Origin: Mytilus edulis
Taxonomy: Eukaryota > Mollusca > Bivalvia > Mytilida > Mytilidae
Reading direction: 5' to 3'
Assembly (NCBI RefSeq): GCF_963676685.1
Contig: NC_092349.1
Location: 81,108,604 to 81,172,603, forward strand
Length of the DNA stretch: 64,000 nt
Notes under the pieces: generated by a model
Told to the model about the DNA's origin: nothing
Databases searched by the model: none
What the model saw: the letters and a program-made list of their open reading frames with translations, nothing else
Position numbers and translations under genes: made by a program
In this document: piece by piece, positions 43,109 through 58,000 of the stretch
How the letters are laid out: each line of letters starts with the position of its first letter
How positions within the stretch are numbered: the stretch's first letter is position 1

Positions 43109-46100
43109 TCAGGATCTAAAAATAATTTCATTTTACTAGCGACCCGGAAGATGATTTGTTTAATGGGGACGCGCATTATATTCTTATAAGGGGGGCCAGG
43201 AAAATTTGAAAATTACCTACTATTAATTTCTAGTTTGAACGAAATCAAATTCTATATTTTATGAATATGAAGTGTATAACGAAGTCAAATTATATATTTT
43301 ATGAGTATATAAAAAAAGATGTGGTACGATTGCCAATGAGACAACTATTTACCAAAGACCAAAATGACACAAACATTAACAACTATAGGTCACCGTATGG
43401 CCTTCAACAATGAGCAAAGTCCATACTAAACTAACGGCCTTATTTATGTAAAAAAATTAACGAAAAACAAATATGTAACACATAAACAAACGACAACCAC
43501 TGAATTACAGGCTAATGACTTGGGACAGGCACATACATCAATAATGTGGCGGGGTTAAACATGTTAGCGGGATCCCAACCCCCCTAACCTGGGACAGTGG
43601 TATAACAGTACAACATAAGAAACGAACTATAATGTATAGTATAACGAAGTCGGAGGTCTATATATTATGAGTATGTTGTATAACGAAATTAGAGGTCTAT
43701 ATTTTATGAGTGTGTAGTATAACGAAATTAGAGGTCTATATTTTATGAGTGTGTAGTATAACGAAATCTGAAGGAACGTGATAGAATATGAGTACTATAA
43801 CACACCCGCAAAATCGCGGGCATTTAAAGAAGAGGGACAGTCAAACTCATAGACCGAAAATAAACTGACAACACCATGGCTAAAAATCAAAAGGACAAAA
43901 AAGAGACAAATAATAGTACATAAGATAAAACAACGGAAGCTAAAAACTAAGCAACGGCAAACCCCACCAACTCTTTATTTTCGTTTTTCTCCCAAAATAA
44001 CCAAAACTGAATAATCATAAGAATGGATGGCAAATGCTACTATGCATGGTTTCTAAAGGACACAGAGGCAAGACGATTAATTTCTTGTGGGACGGAGAAA
44101 AGAGACACACAAACTGAGGTCTTCTCGTTTAATAGTATAGATGTAGTTAAAGAAATCAGAAGTCTATATTTTAAGAGTATGTAGTATATGAACATAAACT
44201 TTCATCATATACTATTAGAGTTGTGTTTTCTGAAAATTCTTGACTAACTGACATACCCCGGTATTGTTGGCCGCTAGCTCGGAAGTCATAAGTGAAGGAC
44301 CTACGATTTTTGACGGGAACAAGTTTCTTAGATTTGCAAGATATAATGCTGAACCTATATATCCAGGTGCATAAATTGTGGAATATTTTATTCTAAAATA
44401 CCACAGAAATCGTTGGATAGACTATTCTTAAACCTGTTGAAAACAAAGATGACGATGAACGTGTACGTGTATTTATAAAACAAACTTTATGATTCTTAGA
44501 TGTATTGATTATATTATATTATATGATATAGGGTATATGATATATGATATACAAGGGTATATATAATATATATCATTGATGGTGATCCGATGAATAAATC
44601 TGTTGTAGAGTTGTCACTGATTCAGACGTATATATGTACATGGGATGATGGGAAACATTGATAAACATGTTCTTGTTGCACGATCCATTGATGGCCTTGT
44701 GTTGTTTTCTGCTCTTTGCCAGGTTGTTTTCTTTATGAAAAAACAAAACAAAAATTCAGATAAAATATGTGCAACAGGTTTGACATTGGAACTCTTTTCT
44801 GCAAATTAAAAAAACTTTCGAATATAAATGCAAACACAAAACTAGTTACAGTTATGAACATTTACATATATCTTTACTTGCTAATTACTTATAAACTATA
44901 AAACATCAGTTAAATTACAAACACGCCACCAAAACATATATACAAACAAAATATGTGACAGAATAGAGGTGCTGTATTTATAATACTAAAATAACGAGGT
45001 CCAATTTGTCAGCCGTCATCGGGTAAAAACAACAAATCAAATAATTCAATTTTATATATAGCTAATATAGGACAATGGTGTCGATTAAAATTACACAACT
45101 TCCGATCCTTTTGTTTTCCACATAAGTAATATTGCCAATAATTAACAAATAAATTAGTATGGCGTTCATTATTACTGGACTAGTATATATTTGTTTAGGG
45201 GCCAGCTGAAGGACGCCTCCGGGTGCGGGAATTTCTCGCTACATTGAAGACCTGTTGGTGACCCTCTGCTGTTGTTTTTTATTTGGTCGGGTTGTTGTCT
45301 CTTTGACACATTCCCCATTTCCATTCTCAATTTTAAATAAAATTAACGGTACTAATTTTCTTGCACCAGATGCGCATTTCGACAATACATGTCTCTTCAG
45401 TGATGCTCGTGTTCCGGGTCGAATCCGATACCGATACCAATAGTATATTCACCTGTTACCTTATCTGTACGTTCAGCATCTGATAGGCGCACCACCAAAC
45501 GGTGTGTTTAGGATTTTGCTATATACTAGTACACGGGTCATAATCACGGGGTTAACAGAACTAAATTCAAGCATTGTCAACTTGTTCCCTATTGTAGAAT
45601 TTTAATCAGTAAGACATTCTAAGATAACAATGCGAATACTAAAAATCCGGACTTAAAATAAGGCGTATAGGTACAGTTTTTAACTTGTTAGCGGGCATGA
45701 CGTAACACATTAAATCAAAGAATTCAACTTATAAATAGTAATATAGGACAATGCTGTTGATTAAAATTGTTCATTTGTAAACAGCCAGAAGTATTTCTTA
45801 TGCTAAGGTAGTTCTTTAAAATTAGTACAAAAAATGTTTACTTGATCAAATAATATTCCGTATATAAAGGACATTTTACTGTAAAATGGTTCTTATCTTG
45901 AATAGAATTTGGTCCATGTGATAAACAATGATGACATAGACGCTGAGTTCTCTCTATGTATTTTTTTACTTTATCTATCTTTCTCAATTCTAAGATCATG
46001 AGCACCTATTCTTATTATACATATAGCTCTTCTTGTATTAAAATCTTTAATTGATAAATAAGCCTCCTTTACGAAGTCAGTCTTATAACTAATAAGAAAA

Positions 46101-48838
46101 TTTTAGAGAAGTCTGTAACTGAGCATCGAGTTGTTGTCTTAGACAATCAAATAAACGTTGTTTTACAACAGCAAAATCTACATATCGCAAGTCTGAAATA
46201 AGGGTATGGCTATGCTAGTGAAGCTCGAATTGAAATATATAAACTTTGACCAAATCAAATATTGAAGAGCATAGAAGACGAAAAAGTTCCATATGGTTTT
46301 GTCTAAAATATAAATAAAAAAATACTGCAGACATAACACATAACTTTCTGCATTGACATATTTTTTTCTTTTATGAATGTCACAGAAAAAGAAGAGAATT
46401 GATTTTCTTGAAGGAGAAAAGGAGATCTTGGAGGTGGCATATGACGGGGGCATGAAAAACGCCAGCAAAAACTGCCAAGATGCCATAAAGAGTGTTGCGG
46501 AGAGGTTGTCTTGTTCGGAGGACAGAGTAAAGGTAAAAAATACACAAAAAAATATATGGTTAAATTGAATCAATTGATAAATTGGTAAAACAAAAAATAT
46601 GAATTACAAGATAACAATTTTTAGCTTCGTTGAACTATTTTAAAATTGATGATAACTTTATAACATTCTTTTTTTTCTATATCTTGTTGAGTTATTGTAC
46701 ACCAAATGGCAATGTCTTGTTGTCATATTACTTTTTAATTTATACTTTTTTTCAAATTCAATAGATTTCAAGAAATTATACAAAAAAAGGGTAACAACTA
46801 CAAGGAATCACCAGACACTTTTAGTTTCAGTTGTTTAATATTATTAATATAAATTTCAGTCAGAAATTTTTGCCTGGCTACAGTTTGCGAAATATCGATG
46901 TTTATTGTTTAGTTTAAGATGAAAAAATTAACATTATATGAATAATTTGACAGTTTACATAGCTAGATGAACTGACTGTTCATGGAAGAATTACGAATTT
47001 GCCGGTATTTCAAAGGAATATTACTTATGAAAATCAATCTCAAGGCTAAGAAATACGTGTGAAATCGGGTCATTTTCGGAATTCCCGGGTTATTTCAATG
47101 ACCCGGCGGGTGATCCGGGTGATCCCTCAGAATTGTGAAAATCTCGGGTCACACCCGCAGAATCCGGGTCAGTTGACAGGTATGCTTGAACTAAGTGCTA
47201 CTTAGATAGCTGCCTTGTTCCAGTTACAAAATATACTTTATTTGTGATTTTGATGGTTTATTATGATACAATAAGAAACATCATCTTTATAAGGGAATGT
47301 AAGAGTAAAATACTGTAATACTTTAAATACATTAATTATTTACTTGATACTTTTATATAAATTAAGATGTGGATTGGAAATAGAAATTCAAAAGTGAAAG
47401 GACCAGGGGGAGCAAAGATACCCAAGACCCGATATACGAGAGGACCGTCGGCGTACAATATCATTGCCAAAACAGTTGAAAGAGGTTAGTTTTCATTTTG
47501 TATCGATAATTTTATTCAAACTCAATTTTTGCCAAGCCTCAATTTAATGTTCAACTCAATATTTATTTGCAGAAGTACAAATGGCATGCAGAAAAAATAT
47601 AGCGATTGTCCATTTACTATCAACATTGATCTGTGTCCACACTTGTGTTATGTAAAAAAAAAAAGTGGTGAACATATGATGAGAAGTTACGCGAGAGAGT
47701 TCCATATCACTGTAATCAGCTTTGATTTCAAGTATTGTTGAAAATGTTACATCGTTATCAATATATCAATTACATCTATGTTTGTTTTTAAATGCAAATT
47801 GGTGTATATTGAAGTTTTTTTTATTCATATTAAAACTTGGGTTTCGTCATTGGCCATGAAAAGAAAAGCATACCTTTATTTCAGCGATAACGCAATCATA
47901 AAATAATTGTTCATATGAGAATAAAAAGATGTGGGATAGTTGTCAATGATACAAACTCTTCTCCAGAGACCAAATAACATAGAAAAAACTATAGAAGTCC
48001 TATAACATATGACCTCGGGGGCATTATTTACTTTTTCTATTTACTGTCCTGATAAAAAAAAAATATTATCAAAGTGACACCACTTAGACAAAAAAATGAA
48101 AAATGAAAATATCAGCATGAAAACGTTAAATAGTGAATATATAATGCGAAGGCATATATTATAGGACTACAACTATAGGTGACTCGGACTCGACTGCATA
48201 GCCTTCAACATTGGTCAAACCAAATATCGTATAGAATAAAGCTTTATAACTTTCAGACTGTTTAAAACCAAAATACTATATATAAAATTTTATTGCTGTT
48301 GTTACATTACCAGGGACTTTATCGGGTCCAGAGTACTTAAAAAAAGTTGCCACAACTTGGCAAGCTACCCCAGACGAAGAAAGAAAAACAGCAACAGAAC
48401 AGGCAAAAAAAATCAAACTGGACCCACATCTGAACATGACCAAAGATGAAGCTGTTTTTCACCACCTGAAATTGATTTCGAAGTCCGTAAGTAAAGATAT
48501 ATATAAAAAAAAGTGTAGGCATAATTTATTTCAGTTCTTGTTAAATCAGAATTGGTTGAAAACCGATAATTGAAATTATAAAAGCGTCAAGACTTTCCAT
48601 TTTACTGGCCTAATTCATTTTATTTCATTATTACATGGTAGAAAAGGAAATTTTAAATGTTTATTAAATACGATTAAAACAGCCCTAATATTACTACTTA
48701 AACGGCATGAGTCATACTGGTGACATCGTCCTGATGGGGTGCATACATTATGTGATCTATATTGTTTTTCGGTCGTCAATATTTACAATACAGACTGGCA
48801 ATCACTCCTGAATTAGGCAGCAACCATTTGATTTTCTG
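43109..48838. repeat. Right arm of giant inverted repeat
   Basis: Reverse-complement partner of 36707-42434. It contains, from the centre outward, the same repeat A copy (43311-43608), 39-bp array, repeat B (45148-45336), LINE remnant (45833-46083, minus) and the first three exons of the homeodomain-GTF2I-chromodomain gene. The outer limit coincides with the MITE at 48816. Confidence 0.95.
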
Positions 48839-49047
48839 GGGGGGGGGGCTATGGTTTTTTTGGGAAAAAAAGTTTCTTTCCAGTTTTTGGAGAAAAAAAT
48901 GATTTGGTTTTGATTCTGAGAAAAAAAAATTGTTTGTTTCACCCTCAGCTGCCACTATATGTAATGCTAAAATTGAAAGAAAAAAATTATTTTCGACTTG
49001 TCCCGAAAAAAATAGATTGTTTTTCGCCGCAGAAAAAAAAACCATAG

Positions 49048-49078
<31 letters not shown>

Positions 49079-52000
49079 AAAATCAAATGGTTGCTGCCTT
49101 ACATGTATACATATACTGTGCATGTAATTCAGTATTCATTACAAATCCGTATTGGAAATATTGACCCTATATTCACATCATTGCCAGTCCGTATTGGAAA
49201 TATTGGCCATCTATTTAATTTTATGTATGTAATACAGATTTCAGAACAAGTCTGTATTGAAAAAGTTGGATTATTTAATAAAAGTGTTATGGACTGGCTG
49301 TTTCTGTATTGACACTGGTATATATTTTCGGTCAGCTGTATTGACCCTCAACCCTACGGGTCTCGAGGCTAATACAGCTAACCTCGAATCTATAACAGGG
49401 CCAAATACAGAAGAAAAAAAATGTTCACCCAAGTAAGATTAACAAATATAATAATGAACTAACTATCTTACCGAATCATTGATTTTATATATTGTCCCTT
49501 TTGTATTGTTGATCTCTTAATAATATAGGAGTTATTGCCCTTAAAAGATTATTTTTACCAAAATTAGTTTACTTTGCAAAAGCTATGATAGATACAAACT
49601 TTTAATTATATGTTTGACATTTATTAATACACAATCTTATTAACCTCTTGTTGAATAGTTTATTGTGTTTTAATACATTAATTTTTCAGATAAAAAATAT
49701 GATATAAGTATATTTTATTTAGAATTGCTTGTTTTAACATTTATTCACCTTGAATAGCAACATATATCATTGATCATGAAGTACAAAATAAGAAAGTCAC
49801 TCTTGAGAAAAGGTTGATTGTAGTAGCTCATTAATTTAATTTAAAGCCTTATTTTCAGACATTTATTCTTTCATATCTTATAGTTTGATGATAATGCATT
49901 GCATTATAAATTAGATGTGATAAGAAGTGTGCTTTTTACTTATTAAATTTATGTCAATTTTAAGACAGTTAAAATAAAAATATAAGAACATAGATCAATT
50001 ATGTGAAAATTTTTGTTGCTTTGTGGTCCCTTGTTTTTTCTTTTTCAGATCTAGTGATAAAGAATGTAGCTTAAAGAGCAAATAATTTTATTTAATTTGC
50101 GCTAAAATAAAAGGTTTTACTGCTTACTAGAAAGACAGTCTTTTTTTTTAGCATCTGGTGATGGATTTTTTTTAAATGCTTGTAGATAAATAGTATTTTA
50201 TGATTTCACATGCATGCATAGGTATCAACTATAGTCTACTTGTCAGAAGAAATCTCTGGCTATATGTCATTATGTTTGTTATTGAATCTAATGTAAAAAA
50301 AATTTGGTCTTTTACATTCTGGATATATTATTTGCTTGAACCACTGTATAAAATATAGTTCTTTTTTGTTAATCATAATAAAAAAAAATGACCCACTGAA
50401 GAGATTTGAAAAGTTGACACCTATGTTTAGTTTTGTACCTGCCTTAAGTGTAATTGTTCTCTAGTCCAGTCAATCTAGCATAGGTTTGACCCTATTAAAC
50501 ATTAAAGCAGAGACATATATACACATATGTGTATATATGTCTCTGATTAAAGTAATTGCAACAGAGAATTTTTAAACTTTAGCATTTGGAAGAAAAATTT
50601 CCAACAAAATCTAACCTGGTGTAGAAAAAAAAATCAAGATTTAAAAATTACTATGGAGATTTGTATTAAAATGGTAGATAACTCAGTGAAAAAGGCAGAC
50701 ATCAATACAAATTGATCAAAAATTACAACTTCTAGTCAGCAGAAAGTATTGATTCTTGATATTTTATCCATCTTTAGAGTATAACAAGCAATGTTATAGG
50801 TGTGTTCACATCTTTTATCAAGCTACAACCTACATTTCATAATTCATTGGTTTACTCCGACACTTCAGTTTTGTACAATTCATGAGCTGAGAATAAGATG
50901 GTATAGTAAAAAAACAAACTTTTGACCACATCAAAGTATCATACATTACATGAATATAAGAAATCAACCAAAAACTGACCAAAAAATACCCATTTTTGCA
51001 GAGTTATCTCCTCTTTCCAATGTGAATTTATTGAAATTAAAAATGCCAATTTTCAGTTTCTTTTTGTTAGAATTTTTTTGACTTTATTTGTGTATATTTG
51101 GGGCTTTATCCTAAAGATTAGATCTAAAACTTTTTCTGTTGCAATTAGTTTGAGGTTAAATTAAAACAGAAACTTAGTTTTACTGGACTACACAGGATTT
51201 GCTAATGTATGTTTATCTGAATTAATCTGTAACAATTTTTTTTTATTAGTAATGATCTTTTATGTTTATGCATTTCTATAGAAAATTCTTCTTTGAAACT
51301 AAAATGGCAAATATTTGGTAGATATCCAGATTTTAGTATTGAAGCATGTGATTTTTTTCTTAAAAGAACACATTTAAACTGTTCATCCAATACTTAGATT
51401 ATTTTTTAACTAAGAAACATTTTCATATTATAAATGTATTATTCATGTGTTTCCTTTAGTAAGCATTTCCTTTAGTAATCATTATGAGTGATATACAGTA
51501 TATATATATATAAGTACGTCTGAGTCAGTGACAACTCTACAACAGATGTATCCATCGGATCGCCATCAATGATGGTGATACATGGCTGTGTACATAATGT
51601 ATATACAACTTGTCTAAACATCAACCCTAACATTGTTGGGTTGATGTTTAGACGAGTTGTATATATATATATATATAACTATCTGTATCAGCACAGTCTA
51701 TTTTGTAAGTAGTATTGAAACAATTCCTGTAAGTAACAAAGATAAGACAAAAATATTATAGAACTGCAAATCAATTTCACTATTTGTAATTTTCAGTTGA
51801 AACACTGATTTGTTCTAAGACTTATAGTTAATTTTAGCATTCATTACTATTGAATATTCCATATTTTAGTGTATTCATCTTGAACAGTTGGGGATGGAAT
51901 GTGGTGGTGTATGTGTTGGACAGGATAAAGTACCCAGTATTTTTGGCACCAAATCCTGCATTAAATATTTCCAGCCAATTGTGGAGAATATTGCAGAGGC

Positions 52001-55000
52001 TCTCATAGGTAAAAGCTTCAATAAATATTTGTGCAACAATACTACTTTAACCAGTAGGTTATATAAACTATAGCACTATATATTAAAGTAGGACTGCAGT
52101 CTGAAAGGTATAAGAGTTTTCATAGTGGTAAAAGGATGATGAATTATAGAAAATAATCACTGTTTTCAATTCTTTGTCAAGGTATTTAAACTTTTGTTTG
52201 TTAAATGCAATAGCTATAACGGTTTTAAGGGTAGTTTATTCAATGGGACCTTTAAATTTCTTCTAGGAAAATTTATCCCTCATTAATCAATTTAAAACCT
52301 GATTAAAAAAGAATCTTCTAAGATGATAAAAATCCATGTATTGTTACCCACTACTTGAATGTGATGTCATATATATTTCAATAATCTGTGCAGTGTAAAC
52401 ATTGATTCAAACATTTGAAGCAGATATCCGACAAAGTATCAACACTATTCCAATAAGATAGAAGATAAACAAATAACTCATGTCACAAGGAAGAAACCAT
52501 GGCACTCACATCATGAATAGTTACTTCCAAACATGATTCTTTTCAAAACTATAGGCAAGGATAGTGTAGATATTTCTTTTTATCTTTTATGCACAGTTAT
52601 TCTTGTACTTATGGCAGTAACATGCTATAATATGGTTTTAGATTTTTTCTATATTGCCATCATCTACTTTGAATGATTTCTTTTATAAAGATAAACATGC
52701 CAAGTACAATTATTGTAACATACATATATAATGACATTTTTTGTTGTTTTTGCAGGTAGTCATTTTAAAACAGAACAGAAACCACAACGGTTAACACTTA
52801 AGGAGGATGTTAGGAAGTTGTTTAACTTATGTTATGGTAGAGTACCTTTTATAAAATTGCATTTGAGGGGAAAAAATATACATCCCTTTAACATACTCAT
52901 GTAGATTTATCATTATTTTTTTTTATTTTCATTTAAAAAAAAAAGGTTTTATGCACACATTTCATAGTTAAATGCAGAAAACCTAGCCTAGAAAAACCCT
53001 TTAGATGCATTTTTACTTTTTGGCTCCAAACTATATTGCAGTCTTTAATTAATGCAAAATTTCTAATAATATTGTTACTAATTAGGTTTATTAACTTTTT
53101 CATAATTTAAAAGCTTTATATGAAAAATCAACTAAAACAGAGAGAGGTTAAAGATACAAAAGGATCATTCAAACTTTCAAGTCTTGAATAAACTAACAAC
53201 AGCATGGCTACAAAAGAAAAAAGACAATCAGACAGAACACTATATAGAATATAAAAGATAAAGTAAACATATTTGGGGCTATTGCATGTGCATAGGAAGG
53301 GTAAGTAGATCCTTCTACATATGGCACCCATCATGATGTTCATGTTAGTACAGTGATAAGTATAATAATATAGGTGACATTAAGGGTAAAACTTGTTTCC
53401 CAATTAGCTATAAATTATACACTTTTAAATTCAACTTTATTTAAGGTTAAAGATGAAGGGATAGTAGTAACAATAAATGCTAATCTCAATTATAAATTTG
53501 AAGACGACCAATAAGTTGGTATATTTTATTGATATAAATGTGCAATTTACTGAATTTCAGCAAGAATGGGTGGCAAAGGCCAAGTGCCATACAAGGCCAT
53601 AGCAGCTGGCAAGATTGTCATTGGTACTGAAGGACTCCCAGATGACATCAACCTGAAAGATCCAGGAAGTTATTCTGTTGGAGTTCTTCAGAAAATTTTG
53701 CAAAATGAAAAAGATCTTGTCTTCAGAAAATTGCAAGTATTTCATGATAATTTTTTGAATTGTTACAATTAAGGTAGATGTGGATGATCTAAATCAAAAT
53801 CAAAATCCATATAATTGTTTAATAATTTTCCAAAAATAAGATTGTATCATGTTTTATTTTTTAAATATTATAAAAGTATGGTTAACATTTATACAAACCT
53901 TTGCAAACTTGTCAGACTTGATATAGATAATGCATGGAAAATGCAATTCTGAGGAATAATTAAAAATGTGGATTCCCTCGCTAGCATATAAAATAATAAA
54001 AGGACATAACGCAAGAACTGTAAAAGTGACACTTCCAAAATTAAACTTAAATTGAGTTAAGGGTTAATAACAATTATATATACATTACATTAAATTTAGT
54101 CGATACAAACTTAAAGAAACAAAATGTCATACATGTATAATGTTATAAAATGACAAAACTGAGGAACATTAAATCAAAGTGCTTGTAAAGATTGTTTTTA
54201 TCTTTTTCAGAGATTATTGCATTGAATAAAGCAATATTGTTTGTAGTTTTTAACATTTGCGTTTAACAGTATAATACTATAAAGAATAGCAAACAGATGA
54301 GACAATTATCTTTGTTTAATAGTTATTTCTTCTCTATTTCTGAAGAAAAAAAAATATTACAATTAATATAGATTATGTTATAATGTACAAGCTGTTTCAT
54401 CATTTTGTATCTCTTTTTTTTAGAGAAACACCTGTCATTGTCACTCTACCTGTTGATACACCAAGAGACGGTATGTAATTATTTGATGCACAAATGTTTC
54501 CTTTTGATTATTCATATAAATTATTTTACTTAAATTGGCATATATTTGACAATAAGAAAAATCACTAGAAAAATATTTTATTTCCATTATCTCTACAAAA
54601 TGTGTATTAGTTTTCTTTTCTAATAATTCTTTTTTTATCATAAAGAATTGGAATAAATATAATTGAGGAGTTAAAAGGTCAAAATTTCTTATCTAGATAT
54701 ATTCAATAGTTGTATACATAAGAGTGACCCAATTTTTATGCCCAACCTATGATAGGAGAGGGGCATAATGTTGTCTGGTCTGTGTGTCCGTTTGTAAATC
54801 TGTCCATTTGTATGTTTGTTTGTCCTTCAATCTGTCCCACTTCAGGTAAAAGATTTAGAAGTTTTATTATTGCATAGCAATATAATATTCCCACAGGAAA
54901 GTAACCAAAAGTTAGCGTGCAATAAATTCCAATATTGCACTAGTGCAATAAATCTTCAAAACTCATAACATTATCAACAACAAAATCTTAGTTTAAACTA

Positions 55001-58000
55001 ATGTTTACCTTCAAATATTATATTGCTATACACTAAAACAGTTATTGCATGAATATTGGGGAATTGGGCTCATGCAACATAAAATCTAATCGGAACAATA
55101 TTCCCCAATATTCATGCAATAACCCTATATTAAGTCCAATTAACTTGAATCTTAGTACACATGTTCCTTATGGTATGATCTAATGCCAAATTAGAGTTTT
55201 TACCCTGATTTTACAGTCCACTGAATATAGAAAATAATAGTCTAAGTGGGACATCTGTGTACTATGTAAACATATCAAAATTGTAATTCTTTATACAATT
55301 AGCATCAGTTTTAATTTGTATGGTTTTTTTTTTACATGTTATATATTCGAGATTTACAATTTCTTCCATAGAGGAAACAGAATTGCAAATGGAAACAGAA
55401 GAAACAGAATTGCAAATGGAAACAGAAGAAACAGAATTGCAAATAGAAACAGAATCAATTCAGGGTAAATATATCAAAGCCTAACAATTCTTCATTCTCA
55501 ATTTCTGTCTTTTAATAAAATCAAATGGTTAAATGGAAATTATAATCAGGTGATCTGTTTTAAAAAAGAAAGAAAATGTTTACTTATAAATATCAGATCT
55601 ATTAAAAGTTATATAAATTGCAAGTTTTAATTGTAGCATATTTTCTTCTAAACGAATAATTCATTGATTGATTTCTTGTGATAATGGTTATCAAAAAGAT
55701 ATCAAATACAACTTGTGCAATGATATCTAAAAGCTAGAGTAAAGCCATGGACATCTTACTTTTGAATAAATTATACAGTTTATCTTCAACATGGATCATA
55801 CAAATGAATTTACCATTCTTTCAATATTATTATTGTAGAACTTACTCCAAATCAGATAATAGAAGAAATATCGGAAACAAATGGAACTCATCAAATAGGT
55901 TAGTTAATTTAATAAGGGTGTGTATTAAGTTTACAGCAAAGATAATAATGGGCAAAAAAATATAAAAAATATAGAATAATGGACCAATAAAGTAAAGAAT
56001 AAAAAATAATGTGATGCTAAAATATAAAGGATGTAAAAACAAAATAAACCAGAATTATAAAAGTAGGGGAAAATGGCATAAAAAATGCTTGACAAAGGGG
56101 TATATGATATTATGTTTTATGGTCTGTCTGCTCATCCACATGTTTGTCCCCAGCAGTTTACAGTTTTTGGTTAAGACTGTTTTATTTAGTTGGAAAGCCA
56201 CCAACTTGAAACTTAATCCACAAGTTTATTTTAATTTGATCTTTCTAAATTGTATGTAAAATTGTTTTTATCACAATTGCATGTTTTATTGTTTCATTCA
56301 ATGATTGTAGGTTATCTCTCATGGAATCTTTTTAGCAGCATATTGCAATCTTATATATATTTTAATGAATATAAAATATCTTATTTCAAACTGATGTGAA
56401 ATTCTTATAAATATAGAAGACATATTAAGGTGGTACATAACACTACAGGGAGATAACTCTTTTAAAATCAGCTGAAGGTTTTAATTACATTCAACTGTTT
56501 AGAAAATATCAAGACAATTATCAAAATTAGTGTTTATCAAACTGCTATAATTTCAATGATTTTTTTCCAACAAAGTATGTGGTTTAAGTTGAAAATTTTA
56601 TATTTCTTTCAAACAGTTAAAGAAAATACTCTGTATAAATTTAATGAAAATGAAACGAGCTGAAATAATTTTAGTGTTTGGTACCACCTTAAAAGAATAA
56701 AAATCATAAGTTTGAAAGCTTAGTTTGATGATAGATATAAATAAGAATTTATCATTTTACTCTGTTATGGCTTAAAAGATCATATTATACTTAAATCTTT
56801 TTTCTGTTAAGCCATTATTTCGATTATGTTGCAGAATTAGCTCCAAATGATAAAGAAACTGACAGCCCACCAGATATACCATTAGGTTCGTAAAATTAGT
56901 ATAAAACTGAATTTTCCTTGTATAATCAGATTTATTTATTCTGTCATAAAATGAAAAGAATTTCTTTTGTAAAAAATGCCTAGTATAAACAGTAGAAAAT
57001 GAGGGTTACTCTATCTCTTTCCTCCATTGATTTTTTTTTTTGGCATACTTGATACGCATAGGATTTTTTTAATAAAATGCTTTAAAGGCATTGCAAAAAA
57101 CAATTATTTCATCAAATAAATTTAAATCGGATATTTTTATGATATTCCTTTTCATACTGGATACAAATTTTATTAAGTCAACTGCAGACACTTTGTAGTC
57201 GAAGTGTTTCAACTGAGGTGCTACACAGCGTCAAAAGGCGTCATTATGGAGGAAAGGGTTAAGGGAAAATGTCTAGCATAAATGTTGGTTACTTCATGAG
57301 AAAAGTTAATTACACCACGAAAAAATATCTAGAGGTTAACATCTCTTGTGGTAATTTGTCTCATTTTTTATAGTCTTTAAAACACAGACCACAAATTTGC
57401 AGACTTAAAATTGTTGTGTTGATATTTATAGTAATATTTCCCTATATTTATTATTTAACTTAGATTTACTGGAAGCCACACTAATGGCCTTTGAGACTGA
57501 CACAAAAGTTGAAGATGAAATTGTAGCTGTGAAATCAGGTTAGTAGTGATGATTTTCATTTCATTTTTTATATTAGTTTCAAAATTAAAGTTATTTCCTT
57601 AGGGATGTACTAAGGTATTTTTGTTCCTGTTGATTGCTGTTATTTCTCTGCCACATCCACAAAAAGTCATCTTTCTAAATTGAACAAATAAAATATGCAA
57701 CAAGCATCTACTTTTTAAAAATATGAAAGTTAGCATTAGCATGGACTAATGTCAAATGCTTTAACTACTGGTATTTAAAGAAATATAACAAGACATTTTT
57801 ATGTTGAATTTTTAGGAAGTAAATTTTATCAATGATGCAATTTGAGAATTCCTTTTTATGGAATCATGGGTCCTTTGGAGGTTGGTTCAAACCCATTTTT
57901 ATGATTTGATATGGATTCATAACTAAATTGGTGTATCTAGAATATAGTTAACAAGAATACATCTACAAAATAATCACAAATTGAATACAAAAAATCTTGA

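Noticed and set aside
36707-48838. The whole palindrome as one giant foldback transposon
   Set aside because: Arms contain host-type exons with splice sites plus nested older repeats, and no target duplication was seen at the outer ends.
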